From: Diploptera punctata
Lineage: Eukaryota > Arthropoda > Insecta > Blattodea > Blaberidae
DNA length: 64,000 nucleotides
Reading direction: 5' to 3'
Assembly (NCBI GenBank): GCA_030220185.1
Contig: JASPKZ010004199.1
Span: forward strand, 1,470,501-1,534,500
Under the pieces are notes generated by a model that worked only from the letters and a program-made list of their open reading frames with translations, searched no databases and was not told the DNA's origin. The position numbers and the translations under genes were made by a program. Below, piece after piece: positions 55,230-64,000 of this stretch. Every line of letters begins with the position of its first letter. The first letter of the stretch is position 1.

Positions 55230-55775
55230 GTTTTAAAACTCTGTAGGCCTTTCGGGATTAGTCCAATGATCAGCAGAATGCATTAGGTCCGTTCTTGTTG
55301 ACCCTTGTTGAAGCACTGACTTGGTTGTGAATATTCTGTATAGAGGATTGTGTGAACTGGGTGTGTTCTCATTAAGAATCAGGTTATTGTCAATTTCTCT
55401 TAGGATTGCGATTTCCTCCAGTATATTTATCCTCGTTGGAATGTTTTCTCTATGTAATATTGTGAGGGTGTTATCGATGTTATGTATATGATGTCCAGCC
55501 TGAATTACATGTTTTGCGTAACTTGATTTTCCTCCATTATAAACAAAATCTCTAAAATGTTCTTTGAATCTAATGTTCAAGTTTCTGTTAGTTTTCCCAA
55601 TGTAGAATTTATTGTAGTCTGTAGGCCTAAATGTTAATTTGTATATGCCTTTATTGTTGAAATAATTTTTTTTTCCGATATTATTATTTATTAAATTGTG
55701 TAATTTATTACCAGTTCTGTATGCTATATTTATATTCCTATCAAGCTTTTTTACTAGTATCGATCTAACTTAAAG
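55230..55775 (-). pseudogene. Penelope-like element C-terminus (GIY-YIG endonuclease)
   Basis: The minus strand reads NIAYRTGNKLHNLINNN, then GIYKLTFRPTDYNKFYIGKT, NRNLNIRFKEHFRDFVYNGG, KSSYAKHVIQAGHHIHNIDN and ILEEIAILREIDNNLI. The GIY...YIG pair, the R..EH helix and the 'HxxxxxH' spacing fit the GIY-YIG nuclease at the end of Penelope-like elements. The Cys pair usual between GIY and YIG is replaced by an insert containing AGGCCTA. The RT domain is not present. Confidence 0.8.
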
Positions 55776-56315
55776 AAATATGATAGATGCTCTAAAAACT
55801 TTATTTACGGTACTTAATGTAAAAAAATACATACGACAATCTTAAAAATACGATTATAGTTTTAGGAAACGTAAGGAAATAACATGGTATTCTAATAAAC
55901 ACGTGTTTATGTTTCTAGAAATGATGTTGAACTGTTTGTTGTTTAGTAGTTGAGAAGATGAAGAGGATTTAATGATTGCCGCGTATATCTAATATATTGT
56001 CTGTTTATAAATATTTTTCTCACTTACATCAAACTATCAAACACAAGTATGCTACTATAACACCGTGTGATGTTGAGCATAATTTTCATCGTGCAAAACA
56101 ATTCTGACAGACGGGCATTACAGTTCACTATCAGAAAATATAGAAAAAAAACTTCTGTGTATTACGAACAGAATATTGACAATTGGATCGTTCAAAGCAC
56201 AATTAGATGTATATACGACTCTGAAAACAGCCATGATATACCCGCCAATCCTGCAGATTCTTCCAATGTTGAAATATAAACTTTTCAAACTTTGAACTGT
56301 TATTGGAGAGAACTA

Positions 56316-56317
<2 letters not shown>
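55776..56317. other. Unassigned AT-rich sequence
   Basis: A 70-codon frame at 56067-56279 has no recognisable family. Confidence 0.35.

Positions 56318-56364
<47 letters not shown>
56318..56364. repeat. (ATT)n microsatellite
   Basis: Perfect ATT triplets. Confidence 0.95.
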
Positions 56365-56366
<2 letters not shown>

Positions 56367-56679
56367 TACAAGCGCTTTTGTCATCTGTCATTGCTGAAAG
56401 CCCTATAGTGTATCGTATTAAACCCACATCGTGGATTTTTACGTTAACTATAAAAAATGTGTGCTCTGAAAAAAAAAAAATGTGTTAATGTTTTCTAATC
56501 TCACCGTTAGTATTTGGGGAATTTTAGAATAACGAAAAAAATGAATACAGACCTTTATATTGTAGCAAACGTTAAAAGCCATTTAACAGTTACTGGTGTT
56601 CTTCTGTTCAGTTGTATGAATGTTAAGTTGTAGTGTTTTTACAAATGCTTTAAATTTCAATAATATGAAGCAAATGTCG

Positions 56680-56760
56680 TACAGCTCAGTTGAAAGGACA
56701 ACGCCATTTAGATGTTAACTGTCTCAGGTTCAAAACCTAGTTATTGATTTTCATTATTTT
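56680..56760 (+). mobile_element. tRNA-like SINE head or tRNA pseudogene
   Basis: 'acagctcagttgaaaggaca' (A-box-like) and 'ctcaggttcaaaacctagtt' (B-box with T-arm AGGTTCAAAACCT) at tRNA spacing. The acceptor stem is not evident. Confidence 0.45.
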
Positions 56761-57284
56761 TCGTTGCAAGGTAGTATAATGTAATAATAAATAAAAAAGT
56801 AACAGTATTATGCAGTTACATTGTTCCAAAAACTAACTTATATATTATGTATATCATTAAAGAACAACAAAAAAATATATACTTGAACAAGGCTAGAAGT
56901 CACAACCTTAGAATCATTAAGCGAGCGCTTTACTGCTGTTGCATGAAACACAGATGTTGAATTACTCATTAATTAACGCCATAATTCAGAAATTACTAAA
57001 ACTGTGTGCATCGTGTAACCGCATCGAAATTCGAAGTTGAACTTGGTATAATGTTCATTTTTGACAGCTGTAATAACGTGGGAAAGTAATTTTGTTCCTA
57101 TGTTGAATGTTTCCACGTATATATGATCAATATTTAACAAAAATCTGATTGAAAGATATGCGATGTAAAGAATTATTGAAATCTGCCCATGCAACATTTC
57201 TTTTTTCTGTATTTCACTATATTGTAAAATAAGTATAATGCATAAGCTATACATTAATACTTACTTAATACTTAATACAGGCTT
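56761..57284. other. Unassigned AT-rich sequence
   Basis: Nothing firm. A very weak tRNA-like minus-strand text sits at 56880-56950. Confidence 0.35.
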
Positions 57285-57560
57285 TCCACTTTACAGCAGT
57301 TTGCCTTTGATTCCTGCTTTCCAGAGATTCCTATCTTCCCATTGACCATCTTCCATACCCCACTTCATCATGGCATCATATATTCCCTCATACCATGCTC
57401 TTCTACTTCTCCCCCTCTTCCTTCTGCCTGGTACCATCCAAACCAACACCTGTTTAGGCCACTGGTCTTCCGACATCCGTTGTACATGTCCATACCACAG
57501 TTATCCTATCGATAACAGTTTCTTGTGCATCCATTTCTTGTCTGATATATGTATTTCGAA
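57285..57560 (-). pseudogene. LINE C-terminal fragment (RTE-like)
   Basis: The minus strand reads VWYGHVQRM-type text into SEDQWPKQVLVWMVPGRRKR, GRSRRAWYEGIYDAMMKWGM and EDGQWEDRNLWKAGIKGKLL. This is the canonical 'GHVqRM...WP..vL.W.P.GRRkRGRPr..W' end. Open to the stop. Confidence 0.7.
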
Positions 57561-57689
57561 TATGTTAAATATGTTACAATACAATTATTAAAAAATACAG
57601 TTTCATTACTTCCTCCAGTTTTCATGCTGTACCACCTGGTGTTTTTACTCTACTAGTATAAATATTTGTGTAATACAGATGAAGCAAGT

Positions 57690-57960
57690 ATTTTATTTAT
57701 TTAATTAACCTGGTAGCGTTAAGGCCACGTGGCCACTCACCAGGACAAACATATGTTACATTAAAATAGAAAAATCACAAAAAATATTAGACACTAAACG
57801 ATTATCTGGCTAAATTGAACAATGATAAAGTCTAACATACTGTACACTTAAAGGTAATTAAAATTAAAAACTAATTAAATAATTTGTACACAAAGGAAGA
57901 ACAGCTCGAATATATTATACACGAAAACAAGTAATAAACTGTCATGAACAGGGAAAGTAC
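57690..57960 (-). mobile_element. LINE 3' end (CR1/Jockey-like) relic
   Basis: The minus strand ends 'ggccacgtggccttaacgct' + 'accaggttaattaaataaat', a familiar 3' terminus of insect LINEs with an AATA-type tail. Upstream is AT-rich without coding. Confidence 0.4.
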
Positions 57961-58329
57961 CTTAGTTGATTGGGAAATGAGGTATACTATACCCAGAACC
58001 ATTGCGTCTGCATTCTGTTCACTCTCTTATGCACCGCAGCTGCGCACTAGACTGTGCCGTCACATCGCATGCATACTCCGGTTACAGATAACTTGTGCTC
58101 ACTGTGGAGCATTACTCGTATAATGCCAACCAAAGTACGTTCCCAGGTTATGAATGAATCTATTGCTTATATATTGGCCTATATAAGACATTAGGTAGAA
58201 ATATTGATATATCTATGTCTTAATGCTATTTTCATTAAATAAAGAAAAACAAATTATGAATTGTTAAAATACTAATAATGAGATGTTTCTCAAGTTAGCT
58301 ATAAAACATATATTAGGGCCTATACATAG
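57961..58329. other. Unassigned sequence
   Basis: A slightly GC-richer patch at 58000-58120; no feature recognised. Confidence 0.35.
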
Positions 58330-58714
58330 TTAATAAAAACCGAAATCATTAAATTTAAAATTTAAAAGAGCCAACGTGTTTCAATAGCGATGCTACCATT
58401 ATCAAGACTGATTATTGACTAAAGAAAACAAACAGAAATAGGTAAACAAATTAACGATCAAAATTTTGACTAGTCGCATGACGTGATTAATAATTTTAAA
58501 TTAAAGGAGAAGATGATTATATTTATGATGTCAACAAGTAATTTAAAATTATTAATCACGTCATGTGACGTAGTTAAAATGTTGATTGTTATTTTGTTTG
58601 CCTATTTTAGTTTTTGTTCTTTAGTCAATAATCAGTCTTGATATTGGTAGCGTCGCTACTGAAACGCGTTGACTCTTTTAAATATTTAATTTGGTGATTT
58701 GGGTTTTTATTGAT
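58330..58714. mobile_element. Foldback element with hammerhead-like relic
   Basis: Arms 58331-58505 and 58541-58714 are inverted copies (e.g. 'cgtgattaataattttaaat'). Each contains GTAGC-NNC-GCTA hairpin text followed by TGAAAC and CGCGTTG (right arm, plus strand, ~58643-58668). This is the layout of stem II, GAAA and stem III in Penelope-type hammerheads, but the CUGANGA core is not preserved (CTTGATA). Confidence 0.7.
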
Positions 58715-58732
58715 TACGTATAACACAATTTT

Positions 58733-59490
58733 ATCATAAGTAATGCCACGAGTGATATCCAAATTATCGATAAATTCACGACTCACGAAGTGAGGAGTGA
58801 ATTTATCTAGAGAATTTGGAAATCAAGAGTGGCATTTGTTAGGACTATTTTTTTTTTGCAAATGCCCCAGGTTGTCTTTCGACATTCCTGGTGGTCTCTC
58901 CTGGCATGGCGTACTTGTAACCCACTTCTGAGGTTGGGATGCCTGAAAGGCGGGGTTACGTTGCCCCGATGATATGATGGGTGTAATTATGATGATAATG
59001 GTGCGCCAGGAGAGTCCCAAATCCTACGCTTAATCTTAGATGAATATGAATGATGATGATTGCGTGGCCATATGATTTCGGGAACCGTTTGGGCCTTAAC
59101 GTTTTCCAGACATCTGTCCTATGATGTAAACATGTCAATTGTATTTTCCTGCATCGTTCTTACCTGGAAAAAATACGTTTAAGAAAGTGCAAATAGTATT
59201 TTTTTTGTGGTATACTCAATTGCTACAAACGTTTTTATAATATCTCCCACAAGCACTATGTGTTAACATTCGTGCACTATATATACAATCTTGTAGCCAC
59301 ATGGGGTGACTGCAAAATAATGCTATGACTTATACAGAATGTTTAAAAGAAGGAGCTTGATTTTACAGTGATAAAATTAAACTGATAAAGTCGAGGTGAA
59401 AAATGAGTCTGATTGGTTGTAAATCAAGATTCATTGAAATGTGATTGTTCATTGACTCCCATTTGGGGCATAAGTTAAATAGTCACCAAG
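58733..59490 (+). repeat. Interspersed repeat C, copy 2
   Basis: It corresponds to 43670-44575 in the same order: 'ataagtaatgccacgagtga' ... 'tttgttaggactattt', then 'ctgtcctatgatgtaaacat' ... 'gattggttgtaaatcaagat'. A SINE occupies the place between the two halves. Confidence 0.65.
58857..59119 (-). mobile_element. SINE-S1a, 5'-truncated
   Basis: The 'a' 3' module and S1 body are present on the minus strand ('aaacggttcccgaaatcata'). The tRNA head is missing because the copy stops at 'gttttccagacatctgtc'. Confidence 0.75.
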
Positions 59491-60134
59491 AAGATTCTAT
59501 TTATTAATTTAAAATAAAAAATAGATGGTTTATGAAAAATGGTAAAGTTTGACAGTCGCTGGCATAAGTGGAAGAGAATTCCACGTTCTATCAAGAAAAA
59601 CTGTAAGATATTTTTAGTAATAGGTGTTGTTATAAGAAAGATGTATAAAAGTATTTAATGATAAAAATTAGGGAAGTTATAACTTAAAAGAATTAATAAT
59701 CTAGAAACGTTTTGAATGTTGGTCCCATTTCAGTTCATTAACCCGGTCTGGTAATTTATTTTACCTGCCCCGTCACACTGATTGTATGAAAATCTTACAG
59801 GAACACGCTACTCTGTCAAAATTCGTGCACAGCACGCGATACGACCTTCAGTGACACGTGGTACCTGTTCAATGCTACAGACTTTGCCTTATATTAAAAC
59901 ATTTTGTTTTCATTATAAATTTATTGCCGCCCCATGTCGTGCGTTGTAACCAGTTTCAAAATTACTCTATATCTTGATGGTTTTGGGTTAGCTCGTTCGC
60001 TTCTAGGCCCAGGTTAGCAAGTGCTATTTACTCCAAGGTTGATGGAATTTTAAAACAAGAACATTTAAAGAAGATCCTTTCTTTGGAGAAGAAATAAAAA
60101 AGCATGTGAGGTAGATAAGTAATTAATCTTTATA
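59491..60134. other. Unassigned sequence
   Basis: Nothing recognised. Confidence 0.4.
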
Positions 60135-60410
60135 TTTTATTGAGGGGTAGTGACGAGCATTTCATCACCTCTCCTAAACCAAATCTCATCCTCAATCTGC
60201 TCGTGGGGCAACCTGAGGCTCTGAGGACCGAGTACTGGCGGTATAACCACATCACCTTAATGTAGAGGAAATGCTACATTAGTGGGAACCCCACAATAAT
60301 ACCCCTCTGGGCGAGAAACCCATTTGGCGAAAAAAAATACATTTTCTTTCAAGTCTCAAACCAAGCGTAACAGGCCACACGGCCTAATACGTGCATGGAT
60401 GATGATGCTC
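60135..60410 (+). mobile_element. Retroelement 3' end with GAT tail
   Basis: A GC-richer stretch ends 'acaggccacacggcctaat' + 'gatgatgatg'. The same ending occurs at 1155-1201. Class unknown. Confidence 0.4.
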
Positions 60411-60419
60411 TGATTGATA

Positions 60420-60760
60420 TGAGCAGACACGTGAATGTAGAAGACTTACATAACAGTAACTACATGGTCTTTATAGGAAGCCAGATATAATAACCGTTAA
60501 GACTGGTAGACTGCGATGGGCAGGACATGTAGACTTAATGGGGAGTGAAAGACGTGCATGGAGGCTTCTTGTAGCAAAACCAGAGGGAAAACGACCAGTT
60601 GGTAGACCAAGAATGAGGTGGAAAAATAACATTAACTATGATTTGAGGGAAGTATATTATACAGGGAATGATTGGAAAACATTAGCTCAGGATGGGGACG
60701 TATGAAGAGCTTATGTCCGTGCGGCCATGAAACTACGGGTTCGATGGTGCCAGTGAGTTA
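60420..60760 (+). pseudogene. LINE-A 3' fragment
   Basis: 'ggtctttataggaagccaga', 'agactgcgatgggcaggaca', 'ccagagggaaaacgaccagt' and 'gtccgtgcggccatgaaact' followed by 'gccagtgagttagta'. Frame breaks throughout. Confidence 0.75.
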
Positions 60761-60812
60761 GTATCATGCAGCATATCTAGTTGAATAAATTTTACTTGCA
60801 ACACCAATCTAC

Positions 60813-61201
60813 AATGGCGTAACAGCCCATTATTGGGCATTAGCCGCTCTTTTGTTAGGAGTTACTAGACCAAGTTAATTTAGTTACTCTTATTTGACAA
60901 AAGATGTCATGAATGGTATGCGGTCAACACACCGATCCAATGAGACATCTAGCAGGCAACTAAGGTATTACTACGATGGAGGAGGTCGGTAAATTTTGCT
61001 TAGAGGCCTCTTAATTCAGCCTTACGGTTCTTTTACGAGCCTGAAAATCTTTAGGCTCTGGACCCACGGCTTAAAGTCCTCCCGGAGAACTTGCTCCCTG
61101 GATTTTTCAATCTAAAAAATCCATCAACCCCAGCCGGGTTTGAATACCCGATCACCGGGATCAGAGGCAAGGAATATAACCGCTAGTCCACCGCGGCCGG
61201 C
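60813..61201 (-). mobile_element. SINE-S2, full-length-looking copy
   Basis: The minus-strand head 'gccgcggtggactagcggtt' and B-box 'cgggtattcaaacccggctg' are clear. The body matches the 29776 unit and the 3' end reads 'gggctgttacgccattgtag'. This copy is the best guide to the family's structure. Confidence 0.8.
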
Positions 61202-61900
61202 AACAAAATAATAATTTCTTAATTCTATTGGAAACATTTTAATAATAATAAATTACATTTAGTATAACAATCAATTAAATATCACTAAAATTATTATATT
61301 TATTGATTATTAAAATCAAACGACAGCCATCTTTAAAAATTAAAAACATGAGTTTTAAGTCAAAATAATACCACTGCTTTTGATCATAATTATTATATTC
61401 ACGGTTTTACTTACTTTAAACTTTATATTAGAAGCATGAAAACTTGACATATCAAAGGAATCCACTTTCTATTGTTATAAATGTATTATAATCCGTGAAA
61501 AACCAAAATTAAGCTACTGGAAATATTCAAGTCAGAAATTACAGTTAGTTATGCATGAACTATTGTGGCATAAACTGAATTAAATAAAAGAAAATGTGGT
61601 ACATGTTAAATCTTTACTTTTATGTGGAAACAAAAGAAAGACGCGTGTATAAATTTTCATTGTGACAAAATGGCTTCCTTAACGGAACTATGTGCTATGT
61701 CTGGCTTTCTACTCCTGAACAACAATTTAACGATAGAATTAAATACGTGTCCTTTTCAAGAGAGACATGAATATGTTTAATGCCGCCATGATTTATTTAC
61801 TTATTTAATATAACTGTTAAATATAATTCAGAAATATGAAACTATCTGTATCTCAATTTTCAACGTTTTGATATAACAGTGCTTTGTAACTTTGTGTATA
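61202..61900. other. Unassigned AT-rich sequence
   Basis: Nothing recognised. Confidence 0.4.
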
Positions 61901-62391
61901 TCTTAATATATAAAAATTTCGTGTCACGTTGTTTGCCCGCGATGGAATCCTAAACTACTGAACCGATTTTAATAAAATTTTCCACACTGTGGGCAGTTTG
62001 ATCCAACTTGAGACTTAGGGTAGTTTATAACTAAATTTATAGTCGCATTATTTTTTATTGCAAATTATTTGTTTATAATTTAACAAAGAGTCTGTGAGTT
62101 CCATACGAGTCTAACAGATGGCGGTGTAAGGTAATTTGGTAAGGTAATTGGTTTATTATTTAACAAAGAGAGATCCAGATGGCTGTGCTTTTTGTTGCAA
62201 CCGCGAATTTCAATTGAATTACAAATATTGATTATTTCATAATTTAAATGTGTTCAGTGTTTATTTTATATTCAATATTATTAATTTCGTGTGTAAGTAT
62301 TAGTTTTAAGTAATCTGGCTGAAAGACAGGAACTTAATTAAAATTTTTAACGTATACCTTAGCCACAGCAACTCGTGGCCGGGACTTCTAG
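61901..62391 (+). mobile_element. Helitron-like element, family 2 (short copy)
   Basis: TCTTAATATATAAAAATTTC follows an A; 'ggccgggacttCTAG' precedes a T. It is in the opposite orientation to the 49765-50395 copy and lacks its 127-bp hairpin. Confidence 0.65.
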
Positions 62392-62699
62392 TAATATATA
62401 TATTTAGATGCTTGAAAATATTTTGTCATACAGCGTCTTTTACTGGATCTTTGGCTTATATCTCCCTAGACGTGTAGTTTATATCTACTCGTATTGTGTC
62501 TCACTACATTTATTGTTGGTATTTATGTGTCTTGTACAATTTCATTAAAATTAATTTTTAATTAATTATGTACGGATTATTAACTAATAAATGAAACGCC
62601 TGTAATCAAATTCAAACTCAGAATATGCCTTGATAACTGACGAAAATCAGTTGAAAACCCTCACGTTGGAAATATTATTATATTGATATATCACTGATA
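62392..62699. other. Unassigned AT-rich sequence
   Basis: Nothing recognised. Confidence 0.4.
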
Positions 62700-63355
62700 T
62701 TTTACTATAAGTACATACGGACTTTATTAGACTAAAATTAAGATACATACAATGTTATTTACAAATATGGGTCGCGCGGGCAGTAAGCCGTACGTGCTGT
62801 TGACAGTCCGTTACAATAAGTTGATGTTTGGTATTAATATACTTAAAACAAAAAAGAAAACACAATAATATTACAATTAGATAACAATACAATTACATTA
62901 TACATTAACTTAGTTAATTAGAATTATTAAGAAGTAATGGTATTGCAATTTGTTAACATATTTATTTATTTCCTGAATGAGTGTTGTTCTAATTTTCCGC
63001 GTTTTGTCCAGAAATCTACCCAAGTTTATCCAATTTTCAGGGCTTACCAATATCTCGTAGCATGCCAATCTTTCCCGATTTGAATTTAGAAATCTTTCCG
63101 GTAATAACTGATGCCTCCAATATTCCAAATCGTTACATTTTCCTAATATATGTATCTCGTCTTCAAAGCTCCCGCACATTGGACATATTCTCATACCGTG
63201 ATCGTCGCTAATTTTTAAAAATTTCCATGCCCATAATCTGAACCAAGCCAGCTCTGATCTCTCTTTAAATCCTAGATTGAGTATATAGAATTCTTTTCCC
63301 CAAACTTGTTTTAGGTCTCTTTGTAAAAACAGTGATCGTTTTCCCATATTGTCCT
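62700..63355 (-). pseudogene. LINE-C 3' fragment, longer copy
   Basis: The minus strand reads GKRSLFLQRDLKQVWGKEFY, LNLGFKERSELAWFRLWAWK, HGMRICPMCGSFEDEIHILG and KCNDLEYWRHQLLPERFLNS, then NWINLGRFLDKTRKIRTTLI and a stop. The same CPMC...H...C motif as at 35156. The 3' UTR contains 'gacagtccgttacaata' and ends near 'cggactttattagac'. It abuts SINE-S1a at 63356. The upstream residues of the combined frame come from SINE sequence. Confidence 0.8.
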
Positions 63356-63705
63356 CTGCTGTGGTCTCGAGGTAGCGTACTGCCTTCTCACGCAGCAGGC
63401 TCAAGTTCGATTATCAGTTGGGACTAGTTTTCTGGGTGAGGTTTTTTCCGGGGTTGTTTCACACCTGTAAGACAAATGTCTGCAAACTATAAGGACCAAA
63501 CGGTCCTCGAATAGCATATGTCCATCATAATCATCATAATTCATATTCGCCTTAGATTAAGTTAGGATTAAGGACGCCCCATTATCATCGCCACCATCAC
63601 CCATCACATCATCCAGGCAGCGTAACCTCGCCTTCTAGGCACCCCAACCTCATATATAAGTTACAATTACGCCAATGCCAAGAGGGAACACCTGAAATGA
63701 CGAAA
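63356..63705 (+). mobile_element. SINE-S1a
   Basis: Head 'gctgtggtctcgaggtagcg' with a weakened B-box ('caagttcgattatcagttgg'), S1 body and 'a' 3' module ('acaattacgccaatgccaag'). Confidence 0.8.
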
Positions 63706-63879
63706 TGATAACAAAATTTAAATTTTACATACTAGATCAAGAGCTCTGCTAATGTCTCTACAGATTGTTTATTATAATTTTTTTAGGTCTGTCCAAATGT
63801 CTCACTGGTACTGATTTAATTGTTAGATGCTGCATTTCAGACACCAACCAACCAAATTTCTTCAACATCTTATAGTGTG

Positions 63880-64000
63880 TGGAGATGGGAGAATAACATT
63901 AACTATGATATGAGGGAAGTAGATTATACAGAGATGATTGTAAAACATTAGCTCTGGATAGGGATTTATGGAGAGCCTATGTCCGTGCGGCCATGAACCT
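63880..64000 (+). pseudogene. LINE-A 3' fragment, cut by window end
   Basis: 'gggagaataacattaactat' through 'gtccgtgcggccatgaacct', which is the last part of the family; its 3' end lies outside the window. Confidence 0.75.

Noticed and set aside
56880..56950. tRNA-like text on the minus strand
   Set aside because: The B-box is too degenerate (GGTTGTGACTTC) and no body or tail is visible.
62910..63404. A single 164-residue protein
   Set aside because: The first part of the frame is SINE-S1a sequence read antisense; only the part from about GKRSLF onward is LINE-C.

Overview
This window looks like repeat-dense, non-genic DNA (intergenic or a very large intron) from a large insect genome. The composition is AT-rich, there are no bacterial-type genes, and nearly every recognisable open reading frame is a piece of a transposable element. 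The non-LTR reverse-transcriptase fragments and tRNA-derived SINEs look to me like those of cockroaches and termites (Blattodea, perhaps Periplaneta). That placement is an impression from family resemblance, not a database result. I found no intact host gene. The one non-repeat gene-like signal is a GC-rich block at 31640-31860 with a short ATG exon and a consensus splice donor on the minus strand.

Layout. Region 1-10 kb holds a SINE, a LINE-A 3' fragment, a second SINE, a ~79-bp minisatellite, a piggyBac-like element with TTAA flanks, and a LINE-A copy split by a Tc1/mariner-like element with ~115-bp inverted ends. Region 10.2-15.2 kb is one old hAT element. Its two ends and two transposase fragments are separated by later insertions: a 540-bp foldback with a hammerhead-ribozyme-like core, SINEs, a Helitron-like element and a LINE-B fragment. 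Region 15-26 kb contains decayed LINE fragments, a pogo-like element, a short piggyBac-type MITE, a ~160-bp tandem repeat and a tRNA-Tyr-like sequence. Region 26-32 kb has a second large foldback, a GC-rich island with two imperfect tandem units (27.95-28.56 kb), a LINE-B copy interrupted by a SINE dimer, another LINE, and the candidate promoter/exon. Region 32-48 kb contains MITEs, LINE-C, long ATT/AAT microsatellites, several SINEs with clear target-site duplications (TSDs), a nested SINE-in-piggyBac-MITE and a ~56-bp minisatellite. Region 48-64 kb has foldbacks, two paralogous Helitron-like elements, the longest LINE-B copy (broken by two AT microsatellites and a frameshift), a Penelope-like GIY-YIG fragment, and more SINE and LINE fragments.

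How they relate. Names used here: LINE-A has the conserved stretch ERRLRVFEN; LINE-B has GCTRLDRIRNEDIREEL; LINE-C has the C-terminal CPMCG zinc motif. SINE-S1 has a shared body with two alternative 3' modules (S1a, S1b); SINE-S2 has a body motif 'taggatggaaaaatcc'. None of these names comes from a database. Several insertions can be ordered in time by nesting, and for two of them an empty site is visible in a paralogous copy within the same window.
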